Positions 33,267 through 45,278 of a DNA stretch of 64,000 nt are shown piece after piece. How positions within the stretch are numbered: position 1 is the first letter of the stretch; each line of letters starts with the position of its first letter. The notes under the pieces were generated by a model, which did no database searches, was not told the DNA's origin, and saw nothing but the letters and a program-made list of their open reading frames with translations. Source of the stretch: Takakia lepidozioides (taxonomy: Eukaryota > Streptophyta > Takakiopsida > Takakiales > Takakiaceae); the NCBI GenBank assembly GCA_030704615.1, contig CM060731.1:37136001-37200000 (forward strand), written 5' to 3'. Position numbers and translations under genes: made by a program.

Positions 33267-34540
33267 TGTGGCAAAAGGACTGACTGGTCTGACTATGGAT
33301 GACATAGGGCAGATAGAAAGTTGTTTCCATGCCCTTAATGATGCAGAGGAGCCAGCCACCCTCAATGACGCTTTGGCAAGGGATGATACCAATGAGTGGG
33401 AGGGAGCTGTACTAGAGGAGATGAAATCTCTGAAAAAAAACCAGACTTGGGAGCTGGTAACAATGCCTGGAGGTAGAAAGGCGGTAGATTGCAAGTGGGT
33501 TTTCAAAGTGAAAAGAGGACCCAACAATGAGATAGTGAAGTACAAGGCCAGACTTGTGGCCAGAGGCTTCACACAGACTTCATGGCTTGACTACAATGAA
33601 ACTTTTGCCCCGGTGGCAAAGTTCACCTCCATCCGATGTTTACTGGCATTGGCAGCGAAGCATGACTGGGAGATAGAACACATGGACGTGAAGACTGCAT
33701 TCTTGAATGGGGATCTCCAGGAGGAGATCTACATGAAACAACCAGAAGGCTTCCAAGAAGGTGATAAGGTGTGTCGGCTCAAGAAATCGTTATATGGACT
33801 CAAACAAACATCGAGGACATGGTATGAGAAGATCAATAGCTACTTGACAGGCCAAGGTTTTGTAAGGAGTACAGCTGATCAGAGCATTTACTACATGACA
33901 TCAGGTGTCATGATAATAGCACTCTATGTGGATGACCTGCTACTGATCAGCGGCAACAAGGACACCATGCGCAGATAGAAACATGATTTGAGTGAAACCT
34001 TTGAGATGGTTGATCTTGGAGCCGTGAACTACCTACTTGGAATTCAGATTCGGAGGGACAGGAAGGCGAGAACTATAAAGTTGAGCCAAGAGAGGTATAT
34101 CAAGAATGTTGTTGCGAAGTTTGGTATGAGGACTGCAAACCAGCACCAACGCCATTGGAAACCGGCTGCAAGCTGAGTAAGGAAATGGCGCCAAAATTTC
34201 CAAGTGAGATTGAGGAAATGACTAAGGTTCCATATCAGCAAGCCATGGGATCTCTGATGTATGAAATGATTGGCACCAAGCCAGACATTGCCTATGCAGT
34301 GGGAGTGCTCAGTAAGTTCATGCACAACCCAGGACCTCAGCATTGGAAAGCACTCAAGAGGGTGATTAGATATTTGAAAGGGACTGCGGATACATGTCTA
34401 ACTTACAACAAGCAGGACACTGGAGCATCACTAGAAGGATACAGTGATGCAGATTGGGCAGGAGACACAGATGAGAGGAGATCCATATCTGCCTATTGCT
34501 TTGTAATGAGTGGAGGTGCTGTGAGCTGGAGCAGCAAAAG
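33267..34540 (+). pseudogene. Copia reverse transcriptase
   Basis: Motifs in order: NQTWELV, CKWVFKVKRG, ARLVARGFTQ, ETFAPVAKFTSIRCLLALAA, MDVKTAFLNGDL, SLYGLKQ and the active site LYVDDLLL. A TAG at 33976-33978 and a frame change near 34150 split the domain. The RNase H region starts at YSDADWAGD (about 34440). Confidence 0.92.
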
Positions 34541-34842
34541 ATAGCAGACCACTACTCTATCCTCGACTGAGTCAGAGTATATGGCTCTGACTCATGCAGC
34601 TAAAGAAGCCATTTGGATTCGAAGGCTTCTTGGTGAACTTGGCTTTAGTCAAGAACAGCCAACGAAAGTGCAGCATTGAGCTGAGCAAGAATCCTGTTCA
34701 TCATGCCCAGATCAAGCACATAGATATCAAACCTCATTTCATTAGAGAAATGATTGGTTTGGAGATTGACTTGGTTTTCTGTAGGATTGAGGACATGGCA
34801 GCTGATGCATTCACAAAGGCTATCCAAAGAAAAGCATTCTAG
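34541..34842 (+). pseudogene. Copia RNase H C-terminus
   Basis: After a stop at 34542-34544 the original frame still reads STESEYMALTHAAKEAIW. A further frame change leads to the end of the polyprotein, KNPVHHAQIKHIDIKPHFIR and ADAFTKAI, the usual copia C-terminus. The element's polypurine tract (GAGTGGGAG) follows just before the 3' LTR. Confidence 0.88.
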
Positions 34843-34889
34843 ATACATGGAACTGATCGGGTTAAGCCTCAATCCTCGCTGAGTGGGAG

Positions 34890-35293
34890 TGTTAGAAATG
34901 AGCTCAAATTTAGTTAGCTAGGGTTTTGTTAGGGTTTTTTGACGGCTAGGGATAGTTCAACCAGAAGGTTCCAGCCCAAGTTTCCACTAGAAGTTTCTAG
35001 AGAACCCATGTAGGATTTAAGGGAAAGGCTGAGGCAATGCCCAGCACTTCTTCTAGCATTTTGGATGTGCTATCCTAGTAGATTGCAGAAAGAGGAGGAG
35101 GAGAAGTCCAGCATCTACTTTTGTAAGTTTTTTTCTTTTGCAGTAAGGAGCATTCTTGTTAGGATTGACACTTTTTGTTAGTACTAACTCTTTGGTTGGT
35201 TTAGGTTGTCAGTTTTTGTACTGCTGCTTGTGCTAGAAGCTATATGTCAATATCTCTAGGAGGTAGAGATATTGACAGGACTAGTTTCCAACA
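34890..35293 (+). repeat. Copia 3' LTR, complete
   Basis: 404 bp from TGTTAGAAATG to CCAACA. Relative to the 5' copy it carries extra bases near 35170 and 35270. Confidence 0.9.
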
Positions 35294-36472
35294 GTGCCCA
35301 ACACTTCAATGCAGTGTATTGGGTTTTGTAAATTTCATAACTTGGGTTTTGAAGCCAACTTGCCAACCTCCCCCTAGGTCCAAATTTTGCACCGCATATG
35401 TTTCTTTGTTGATTTTTGACTCATCGCCTATTTTCAAGCTCCATAAGTAGTATGACTCTATGCTCAAAATATTTCTACATAGAAATCTGAAGTAGATGCC
35501 GTTGAGGCTAAATCAAAATTGACTAAAAGGACAATGAATAGAATCAAGTAGATCATTCGTGGAATTGCACAGAAGAAGTGTAGGTTGCCTCGGATGCCAC
35601 GGCTGTTTGGGATCATCACATTATTTGCAACAACCACTTGGCCATCGAGTTTGGCAATCAACCGAGTAGAAATAGGTCCTTGGAGTCGAACCCAGTAGGA
35701 ACCCAATGAGGTTTGTGGATGGGAGCATTGTATCATGTAGGGCGAACGAGCTTGAACTGTTGGAAAGAGGTTAAGAATTCGAACTTGAATTGAGGATCTT
35801 TTGTTAATTTGTTACTGTTTTCCATTGTTCAACACGACACATACAGCTCGGTTGAAAAACACATATTTGTAGTGTCATTTCTCGGTTAAGGACACCCATT
35901 CAGCAGACTCCTGGCCACTGAGGTGGTGACAGAGGGTTTCCTTGTGACATAGCTCATGGCCAAGCTGCTGCACCCTAGAGCCCCTAGGGAGTTCATGTGT
36001 GAATTGATTATTCTTAAGGAAAATCATAACCGTCTAAATTTGAAGAATTTTGTAGAATAGATAACCAAAAAAATTATCCTTATACATAACCATGGAGTGT
36101 GTCCGTCCCAAAAATATTGAAGTAACCTTAACCGGCGGATATGTAAAATTCTTATAACCTGCCGACACTGGTTCAAACCCAAAATCTGTGGCATATGATC
36201 CACTACTTCAGAGTACTAGATTCATTGAGTACCAAACCGTCCGAGGTTTGTCACAAATGAATAGAAGATGTTAACGAGAAAAAGGTCCTTCAAATTCATC
36301 TCTTCGTGTGTTAGACCTCCTCTTTTGGACATTGCTTCATAGTTTCAAGGGTGAAAACATGCCTACTTTCACTAAACGAAGGTGGAAAAGGGACGTGAGC
36401 GAGTCCATGAAAGCCACGCAATGTTCACAGGTTTGTTGCATTACAGTGCTTTTGCCCAAGCTGTTCAAACCA
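35294..36472. other. No gene recognised
   Basis: AT-rich, with short ORFs only. I see no repeat partner in the window. Confidence 0.4.
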
Positions 36473-36669
36473 GTGTTGGGCGGTTAATTGGACTGACCCT
36501 GGTTAACCGGCGGGTCAGGTTCCGGTTATTAAGAACCTAACCAGAACCGGAACCAGTTGGGAGAACCGGAACCAGTTGGGAGACCCGGAACCGGAACTGG
36601 GCCCCAGATTTTGGCTTTGATGGAACCGGAACCGGCGGTTCCTAGTGGGGTCAGGAACCGCCACTAACC
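36473..36669. repeat. CAGTGTTGGG-type terminus and ACCGGAACC-rich repeats
   Basis: CAGTGTTGGGCGGTTA at 36473 resembles a hAT terminus. A 20-21 bp unit containing GAACCGGAACCAGTTGGGAG is repeated at about 36550-36600, as in hAT subterminal arrays. No matching right end was found, so this is a possible one-ended hAT remnant. Confidence 0.35.
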
Positions 36670-37174
36670 GTACATACTAGTGTTGTACTGGTATGTCCAT
36701 TTTGGCATACCCGACTGGTCTTGGTATGTCCAACTTGGCTGTCGGGTCAAACTGGTAGGGCCCGGGGTAGATAGGACTGGCCAGGGTAGGTTATAGAATG
36801 GGTATGGGTATTTTGAATTTTGAGATACCCTAGTCCTAGGCATGGGTATGACAAAAACTCAAATGACATACTGGGTCAGTATGTACAATGGTATGGTTAT
36901 ATTTTTAATGGATGGTATCTTCGTATCTTCAACAATTACATTATATATTATGGTATTTTAAGGTTAACTTCATGTTATTTTTACATGTCTTTTATATTTG
37001 TACCCACAAACCCCTGTTGTTATTTATAAATTTATATTTTTGGTACATGTCCAGGGTATAGCCGGGGTATACGCCGCAAGACATACCCAATTGGTATGTT
37101 CTACAATATCCTTACTCATACCAGTACACATACCGCAACCGACTGGCACATACCAATACAACACTGGTACATAC
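36670..37174. mobile_element. 489-bp hAT-like MITE with 8-bp target duplication
   Basis: The left terminus TAGTGTTGTACTGGTATG (36678) and the reverse complement of the right terminus, CAGTGTTGTATTGGTATG (ending 37166), match at 16 of 18 bases. Direct repeats GTACATAC flank it at 36670-36677 and 37167-37174. An 8-bp duplication and (C/T)AGTGTTG termini fit the hAT superfamily. The interior is AT-rich and non-coding. Confidence 0.85.
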
Positions 37175-37489
37175 TAAGCATTGGATCCTCCTTTACTCAG
37201 GTTGGCAAGCCACTTATATCCTCAACCTTGGGTCGAGCTTATCAACATGGAGGCTATTATTCAGTTCTCATTTAGATTAAAGGATCTAATTATGGGAAAA
37301 ACACTCAAACACCCACAAAGTACAGCTATGTCACGATCTTCTGATCCCAATACAGATACAAATGAACTATCACCACCTATGTATCTTTTTCAAGTCGTCT
37401 ATTCCAATCTCATTTCCAAATCTCTCCTATTCCACTCTTCTAATGACGCAGGATATCCATAAAATGGCCTATATCATACCTCTTTCAAG

Positions 37490-37980
37490 CCTGGATTTGG
37501 TGTGGAATGGAGCATAGTGAGGATTTAGTTGCAAAACCTGGCAAGCTCTACTGGACCTCTGCCAGAGATTATTTGCCTTATTTTGCCATCAGACCAGCCA
37601 CTTGCAATGTATGATTTTTTATTTTATTTTGGCCAAGTGGGCTTGGTCTCGGACACTCAAAGTGTATGTGTGTCCATATCTTGAAGCTGTAACATGGCAG
37701 GCCTTTCTTCCATGCCAAAATGCCTTACATGATGCATGTCTTGGGGCAATGGTGAAGAATGAAGTTGCAGTCTGTCTTGTCTTGCCCAAGTGGGTCACTT
37801 GGTTGCATGTTTGGAATGTGATAAACTGCAGGCTGGTCCATCAAGATGCTTGTGTATACATGTCTTGAATCTGTAGTATGGCAGGTTGTTCTTACCTACC
37901 CAAGAGGCCGTGCATGATACATGTCTTGGGAGACTTACAAATGGCAAAGAATGAGATGTCGCTCCCAGGTGTTCAAACTT
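37490..37980 (-). repeat. 192-bp repeat family (R192), inverted copies
   Basis: The reverse complement matches 63340-63760, including the stretch with GACATGCATCATG and the unit-specific end beside TTGGCCAAGTGGGCTTGGTC. About two and a half units are present, all opposite in orientation to the copies at 50 and 63 kb. Confidence 0.75.
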
Positions 37981-37999
37981 TGGAATTGTCCTAACTACT

Positions 38000-40209
38000 T
38001 CACTTCGTTTAGCCGAACAACCCAATTCTCTAACTCCCCTCTGCCTTCCAATTTATCAGTTGTTCTATGCATCATGTAGATATCCCGTTCATTTATCATA
38101 TTACCCCGATTTTACATCCAATTCGATGATTTTGCGATTTTACTCAATCAAAGTCCAAAATAGCCCCATAATTCTACATTCTAAGTTCGATCTTCTCAAC
38201 TTTAGCGTCTAAACCTCCTTCTAACCAGACAAAATAACTATTATTCTACATAACCCCACTCCTAATTGTGCAACGTCCCCGCAAACACTTTAAAATCTAA
38301 TGCGTATCCTCTTATTTGGGGGTTCATCTGACGCCTGCTCTCATCGTATAAGGTCTCATCCACTCCCTCAATGAATCGAGTCCAATATGGCAATATTCTG
38401 ATAATATTTCTCTGATGGTAATGAACATGTGCCAGTAATTGCAACTCCCACTTGTTCAAAGCCCTCACATAGACATCAAATGCCACTTTGTACTTCGTAC
38501 ACCAATGTGCAAGCACCTCTACAAATAAAGAAGCTTGAAAATAAATTAGATCGGTGTGGGACGTAGAATGAATTGTCTGAACTGCTGAATAGGCAGTATA
38601 TGAACTCTCTGCCTATATGAACTCTCTGGAGTCTAATTCCCTACTATCGACAGCCAAGTATAGAGCATGGTCTCTCCTTCTCTCCATAGGCCTCTTCTTG
38701 GACACCTGCAATATGTCAATTCCTGAAGAATAGATATTGAAGCTCTTCTCTCTCCTCAACGTTCTCCCTCTTTCCCAACGAGGTTAATTCTTCTTTCTTC
38801 ATCGTATGGTGGTAATCCCTTCCCATCCAAAGAATTACCTCCCACTTTGGATATGACATTCCTCCTTGGAATCAAAATATAAATTGTACTGTTCCACAAA
38901 CAAAATGATAGACCCAATTGAGTGGCATTCTAATTATATCTTTAGCCAATAAGTTGCCTACAACCATCTCTGCATCCTCTGCACCAATTGATTGTAGAAG
39001 AATTGTATAAGCCACCACAGACAAATCAATTGTACCCTCTTCCGAATCCCTGAACCATTATTCTGGATCATGCCCTACAATAATGAGGAATTGCAATATC
39101 TGCTTTAGGGACTTCTTCCATCTTCTGCTGACGAAAACATTCGGAACAATAGAAGAATACAAATTTGAAAATGGTACTTCCAACCTTGTCAAAATATCGT
39201 GATTTTGGGAAATGATTTTCCTCAAAATATTTTCATCTTAAGTACATCGACCGACATCGTCTTGTGCTAACGGAGTGCAGCCCTCATTCTAGAAGTTGAT
39301 ACTCTCATTGACATTTACGTTACTTGTATTGGTCCATGTCACATGAGGCGAGACTTACTCAAATTGACGTGGTTCTGAAATAAAACCTGGTTGTTTATCA
39401 TCAATGTCTCCCCATTGTCTTTCATTTCATTTCATGGTATTATGTCATTGTACCAAGGCTCGACTAGAAGCAAACGAGCCTGCCTACGTCTCACGTGGAG
39501 ATAACTTCTCCACATCCCAAGTGAGGTTCGCCACCTCACTTGGCACATGGAACCAAATGAAGTCCCAATGCCAACAAAATACAAATATAAATGTATAAAA
39601 TCCTATTTAGTTAGAAATAACTATTTCTAACTAACCACAATCAAAACCAGGATCCTCTCTTGCCGCCATAGCTCTAGTGCCTGAGATGGAGTGTGGGTGA
39701 GGTCTGTATGGTGGAGTCATTTAGCAAAGGTGCCATTGGCTTGACTGATATAACGTGGGGTTCACATCTTTTCACCATTTCTGTATCAATTGTGGCATAG
39801 CTTTCTAGGACTATATGCTAGGAAGTATGGTTCACGATGCTTAGGTGCACGACATATCTTACATCAATTGAAGTTATTGAACCACAATCACCTTCCATTC
39901 TTTTCTCATCTCTTCCTTTAGTTGTACCATCTCCACAATTCCATGCGTGCCTATATGATGAACCCAATCCCATTCAGGTTTGTCCATTCTTACCGCCAAA
40001 TGACGCTCCAGCTCTTTGTAGTAAAATAAATCATGTTTCAAAACGATCTCTAGAAAACCTTGTTGAAGTATTCCACAATAATCTCTCATCTCATTAACAG
40101 TAAATTCTCCAACCCCAGAGCAACACATTGGTGCCAAATTGCTTGGAAATCAATGGGACTTTGATCCACCATTTTCTTGAATATAGCTCTCAATAAACAT
40201 TCATCAAAA
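38000..40209. other. Possible decayed minus-strand coding sequence, unidentified
   Basis: Fragments on the minus strand (for example 38262-38516, 39874-40137 and a frame around 38890-39090 reading IDLSVVAYTILLQSIGAEDA) have protein-like composition but are broken by stops. They may be one old retroelement or gene remnant. I cannot name it. Confidence 0.3.
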
Positions 40210-42350
40210 TCGTAAGATGGCTAACCAGGGTAGCTGAAAGTCCCAATCTCCCAGATGTCTTTTCTACAAACCATACCTGCGCAAACCTCTCTTAACCGTC
40301 TGCACAACTATCTTTGTCAAGCCATCGGCATTAAGATGGTTCCGAGAAGTGGTGCGGTGGTCTATCAAGGCTTTGTCGCACACGCCTGAAACTCCCCCAG
40401 GAACTCTCTCCCTTGGTCCATGAGTACTTTAGTCGCTAGAACACCGAATCGGCTAAGCACACGATCGAAGAATGCATATGCAACCCCCTCGGGCCTCACT
40501 AACCTTGTCAAAGAATGGAATCAACTTGATCCACTTGGAGAAGTGCTCCACCATCACCAACACGTATTTATGGTGGCGCATCGTCAATGACAACGGTCCT
40601 ACAAAGTCAAGATTCCATCGGTAGCTTAATCTTATGATGGGCAAAGGATGCAGCTTTGATGTAGGGGTGTTGAATGAAGAGCCCACCCTGTCATATACCA
40701 TGCACCTAGCTACAAATTGTTGCACCTCTGTATGCATACCACGCTACCAATACTGACATTGCAGTAGACTAGGAATGCGTCATATCCCAAAATGCCCCAA
40801 CTCCTCATGGGCATGCCGTACCAACCGTGCACACTGTATTGGGCGAGGCACAATCCTCACTCGACCATCTTCCCACACTCAGAGCAGATGTGTCATCATC
40901 CATTTGAACCGTTTGGCTCATCGTAGGATCCAATCTATCTCATTGACAGTCATTGTGGCTGTCGTATCTCAAGTGTGGAGATAGCTAGTCCAACACAATT
41001 GAATCCTTATGTGTATCTCTGGAGCCCACTGGCTCATCGTTGGTCTTAGGGTCCTCACACATTCTATCTACAGGATGAATGCAGGGTTGACTGGACCAAA
41101 ATGGACGTTACTGGCACAGTTTTAGATGACTGCAATTGATGGTGTCATCAATTGAATTTGAATTAACTCATTAAAACCAGAAAATATATATGTCATTGGA
41201 TTCCTAGCTTCAATACGCACCCATAGCAACTCTCCAATCATGAATCCGATAAGAAATGACTCTGCTATGGACTTTTGAACACCGTCATTGTGGACTGTTA
41301 CCGCAGTGAATGGAATTACAATGGACTCAAGTTCTCATATGCACCATTGGTGAATTCCATTGAAATTTGGACTTAAGGTGGCCATTTTGGTCCACATCAT
41401 AGGTTTGGATTTGAAGTGGCAAAATCATTTGTCATTTGACTCATATGAACTAATATATGTCAAAAAATTAGGCGTTTTTTGAAAAGTCCATAGCTCATCA
41501 TGTTTTTTGGATTTTGGGTGTCATTTGTTTTCTAGAAGTATAAAACCTATAATCTTCAATGGCTAGGTGGCATATTGAAAGTTTTTGTAAACTCTAATTT
41601 TTAGTTTTTCATAAATTTCCTAAATAATAGACTAAAATGTTTAATGAATTATATCTTTAATATTTGGGGTAGGACTCTTTACTAAATATGTTTAGTATAC
41701 CATTATCTATCACTAAAATGTTTTTTGGATAGTATCATCAATGTTTTTGTTTTTGGTCATGGACTTTCATGGAGCAAGATCTGCTGCCTTTGGTCCACTC
41801 AACCCTGCAACTGCCCCACAATCATCCATGTTATTGGTCCAACCTAGCCTTCCACTGACAAGATGCACAAAAATGCAGATGCGTGCCATTCCCGCACCAT
41901 CTCCTCGTCCATCTCACCGTGCCACTGAGTTCCAGGGTCATCTGTTAACTGATGCATGGATTGCGACTCAACCCATCCGCATCCCAATTGACTACACCGG
42001 ATCGATGTACCACTTGAAAGTCCTACTCATGGAATATAAGTGTCTATTATGCAAGCTTCTTCGTAAGCTTGTTTGACTCCATCTTGAATCATAACAATGG
42101 TGAAGAGGTTGTCGTACAGATAGCACCTGAAGTGTACCACGGCCCACACTGCACCTAAGAACTCTCTCTCTCGTATGAGCTATATTTAGCATCTGCAAAG
42201 TTGTTCGAGCGTTGTTTGAGCCACTACAAACTTTCTCCCCTCATCATCCACTTGCATGAGCACCGCTCCAAGTCCCAACATGCTTCAATTCGTATACAGC
42301 CGAAAGGGATGTCCCCTGATAGGTCGTCTCAAGATGGGCGTCTAGATCTG
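40210..42350 (-). pseudogene. Relic of the methyltransferase-type Gypsy family (RNase H to integrase part)
   Basis: The minus strand matches 53380-54770 of the large Gypsy element: 40210-41083 corresponds to integrase (MHTEVQQFVARCMVYDRV, LVMVEHFSKW) and 41806-42350 to RNase H and the linker between them. The frame is destroyed. A 722-bp TIR element splits the relic. Only this internal segment survives; no LTR or methyltransferase part was seen nearby. Confidence 0.85.
41080..41809. mobile_element. 722-bp TIR element (MITE) inserted in the Gypsy relic
   Basis: GGGTTGACTGGACCAAA at 41084 pairs with the reverse complement GGGTTGAGTGGACCAAA ending at 41805 (16 of 17). TGCA is duplicated on both flanks. 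The insertion exactly accounts for the gap in the match to 54220-54260. No ORF; superfamily unclear. Confidence 0.8.
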
Positions 42351-42428
42351 ATCCATTGCTTTGCAATTTTATGTAAAGGGGACAATTTAGAGATAAGTTC
42401 AAGAAAGTTTTTACAATGACAAAATGGT

Positions 42429-42871
42429 TTGTTATTTAGGACTTATGGACGTGCTCTGCCGGCACGTGTGACGCGCCAAGGGCGTCTCACGGTTTACCAG
42501 CCCCGTCGACAGCCCCAGGCGGAGGGCTCGTCTGCCCCCCGAGGCCAGTTTCCCCCCTCTTGTCCACATCTTGGATGTGCCAGGGGCCGGCTCAGCCAGC
42601 TCTCCTATTCAGGAGGTTTGATGTTCAGCCGGATGCTCAGTTGAGCACACCCCCGGCCACCAAGACAGGTGAAATGTACCTTGGCAAGCACATCACTCGT
42701 TCGGGGGCCCGGTATGGGCAACTTTTGGATGTCACCCCCATAGCGACCCCTTCCTCCGCAGCAAAGGCTGCACTTGCCAAGGCCCAACGCCAGGTTCAAG
42801 GGCCTTTGAAAGTGGTCATTGCTAGCCCAATGTTGTCGATGAGGGGAGGAGGAGACGAGGAGGGCCAATGA
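42429..42871 (+). pseudogene. Unidentified coding remnant, two frames
   Basis: Two overlapping plus-strand frames (42429-42644 and 42560-42871) join around 42600 into a plausible protein tail with GEMYLGKHITRSGARYGQLL and an Ala-rich segment ending GGGDEEGQ. The sequence is far more GC-rich than its left neighbour. It could be the end of a transposon protein; I do not recognise the family. Confidence 0.35.
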
Positions 42872-42949
42872 AGTGGCCAAGCCCGGGCATGGGTTTGCGC
42901 GACGCTCTGGAGTCGTTTTTTTAAAAATATTTAATCAAAAAAATAAAAG

Positions 42950-43200
42950 ACGTGGCGCAGGCAGGGTGGCAGGCTCCGCGACGCCATTGCGTTGCAGCTT
43001 GCGACCCCCGAACCAAAAAAAACACGTCACAGGAGGTGTCTTAATTTACGACGCCCGGCCATCGCGGCTTGCGACCCCCGCCCAAAAAACATGTCGCAAG
43101 GGGTGTCTTAATTTACGACGCCCGGCCGTCGCGGCTTGCGACCCCTGCCCAAAATACACGTCGCCAATTACGACGTCCTGTAGTCGCGAGACCAGCTTGG
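42950..43200. repeat. GC-rich subterminal-type repeats, 67-bp period
   Basis: Two units 67 bp apart (GTGTCTTAATTTACGACGCC at 43036 and 43103) with CGCGGCTTGCGACCCC after each, and a partial third. Similar words (CGACCCCC, ACGTCAC, CGACGCCC) recur at 45110-45160 near the CACTA-like end. CpG-dense arrays of this kind are typical subterminal binding sites for CACTA transposases. Confidence 0.55.
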
Positions 43201-43469
43201 TGGGGGGGGGGGATTGGGGTTGATTTTGGGGGTGAGTTGGGGGTGGTTTTTGTTTTTTGCTTGGTTTTGTTTTTGGGGATGGGAGACCTTACAACTTCCA
43301 TTTCTCTAATCTAGCAGGTGCACAATTGAGCAAGCATGAATCGAGGGTGAGGACGGTGCGACACATGAATAAGATGGAAGATGGAAAAATGGAAATATAT
43401 TTATAGGAAATGAGCTGAAAAGCTCACAAAGGTTCAGTAGGCTGACCCTGGGACCTACATGGACTAGGA

Positions 43470-44750
43470 CTAGTCATCCTCATCCTCATCCTCAGTGGAG
43501 GACTCAGAGCTATCCGATGAGCGTGATGACTCCGCGCCCTTTGCCAGAGCACCTAAAGGAGGCGGCGTTCCCCAAAGTCCCACAGAGCTCTCATCCAATC
43601 CCTGGCCATGACCCCCGACCTCATCCATACTAGCGCCCTGTAGTGCACTCATTCCCTCCGTGTTGGCCAAGTTTTTCATGAGGGATTGCCAAATATGCTC
43701 CTTGGCGTAGTTGTACTCTACTGGAGATGGCTTCCTCTCAAACGCGCATTGTTACACATGCCACAAATTAAAGTCAGTTCTTCATGATGATGGAGCCAGA
43801 AAGAAAACATAACAAAATCCATAGGGAAATACGACTTACAAATCGCAAGATAAAACCCTTGTATCCGCCAACGTCCCACTTGTGTGTGGATTCGTGCTTG
43901 TCAAGACGGACTGTTGTTGCTTCGCGTGCCCGCTCAAATTTGGCCTTGTTTGCCGCATCATTCTCTCCCGCAATGAGTGCATCCCACGATACCTACCCCC
44001 CCCAACAATTAGTGAATTACACACATACGTTGCATCGAATCCACCTCATTAATGCACATGCGACAAATGGAAGGTGAAATGATTCAGGATTTGCCAACCT
44101 GTGTAATTCCATTAGGTGGTTTGGGTATGGCCCCCTTTTCCATTGCCTCCCGAATGATCTATCTGGCACGGTACCTCTTGTCCTTCAAGTTTCGCCCCAC
44201 CATCTCCATCACCCCTGTGTCACTCCAATTGCCCGGAAACCGGCGGTCTAACTCACGGGCATACGCCCGCTTCGCGCCAAAGTGCTGATCAGCCCACTCA
44301 ATGTGCAAAGGGAACCACCTCATTGCGAGTTCGAAGGCTGGCTTCTTCATAGCCTCCCAGAACGCACTGCAGGGGTCACCATGGCGATTCTCCTCCACCG
44401 GTGGCACCACGATCTTTGCCAACTCCACGTCCTCTATCGCCAAGGCAATGTTCTTCTTCCCACCCTCTCCCTTCTTTGTAGCCTCCTTCCCTTGCTCCTT
44501 TGTTACCCCACTCCTCCCCCACATGCACTCTCACCCCTTCCTCTCCATGGGACTTCTTCTTCTTATTCTTCTTTTCCTTCCCCTTCTCCACCACCATCTC
44601 CTTCCCCTTCCCCACTACTTCCTCTCTCTCCTTCTCCCTCTCCCTTCTCTCTCTCTCCTCGGCAGCCCTTTCATTGATTGTAAAAGGGATCTCGGGAGGT
44701 TGAGGCCTCTTCTTCTTACCTTTGGTGTTCGGGTCCTTCATGAACACCAT
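43470..44750 (-). CDS. Unidentified small gene inside the CACTA-like region
   Basis: Minus strand. The 5' part is Lys/Glu-rich (44750-44530, MVFMKDPNTKGKKKRPQPPE), with a frame change into a conserved-looking domain (44524-44159) reading FELAMRWFPLHIEWADQHFG and FPGNWSDTGVMEMVGRNLKD. A probable exon 43992-43840 (acceptor TAG, donor GTAAGT) reads WDALIAGENDAANKAKFERA and HKWDVGGYKGFILRF. A last exon from about 43745 contains PSPVEYNYAKEHIWQSLM and ends in STEDEDEDD with a stop at 43472-43470. Clean splice sites argue for a once-real gene. The placement suggests a transposon-encoded accessory ORF or a captured host gene; family unknown. Confidence 0.45.
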
Positions 44751-44869
44751 GTGCTCTCCCTCATTGGCAATTCCAACGGACTACACCAATGAGACCAGCC
44801 ATGTTGTTGTCTCCTGAAGACAAATAACCCCTCGAAATTTAAAAAAAAAACAAACAACATGCTGTTTTT

Positions 44870-45278
44870 TTTTGCCACGCCCAATAGTCGCTTGCAGCGA
44901 CGCATTGTTTGGCGTACCACCCGGCTTACGCCACGTGTTTTTGGGTTTTAGGATGGGACTCCCGGGCAGGTTAGGAAAAAAAAATGGATGCGACGCCGCG
45001 CCACCAATGTCGTCGGCTGGAGGGCAGCGACGGCGAGATGTCGCTCGCACGAGGCCCCTGCCATCGGCGCGGATGGCCCGAAAAATGACGTCCGGCAGTC
45101 GCGGGAGTTGGGGCGGGGGCTCACGACCCCCATACGTCACATTTTTGCGACGCCCATGCGACTGTCGGGTGACGGCCAGGCGTTGCAAATTTTGGCAACG
45201 GCCCGGGCCCGAAATGGTCGTTTTCCCGACGCAGCGGCGTGGTCCGGGCGTCGTGAAGGCCCCCCTTTTCTTGTAGTG
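44870..45278. mobile_element. CACTA-like transposon terminus (right end only)
   Basis: The reverse complement of 45266-45278 is CACTACAAGAAAA, the canonical CACTA/En-Spm terminal sequence. It is followed inward by GC-rich, CGACGCC-containing subterminal sequence back to about 44870. No matching left terminus was found by eye; the similar repeats at 42950-43200 suggest the element began near 42.9 kb and lost its left end. Confidence 0.65.

Larger units (their letters stand above)
30677..35293 (+). mobile_element. Ty1/copia LTR retrotransposon, decayed
   Basis: A copia-order element: gag, protease, integrase, reverse transcriptase, RNase H between two related LTRs. The 3' LTR is full length (34890-35293, starts TGTTAGAAATGAG and ends TTCCAACA). 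The 5' LTR is represented only by its last 248 bp. At least four in-frame stops and four frame changes interrupt the polyprotein. The LTRs differ by several substitutions and two larger indels, so the insertion is old. Confidence 0.93.

Noticed and set aside
44376-44750. Lys/Glu-rich repeat as a coiled-coil protein
   Set aside because: The composition follows a CT-rich low-complexity stretch and the downstream half of that frame is unlike the neighbouring domain, so only the first part was kept in the gene model.
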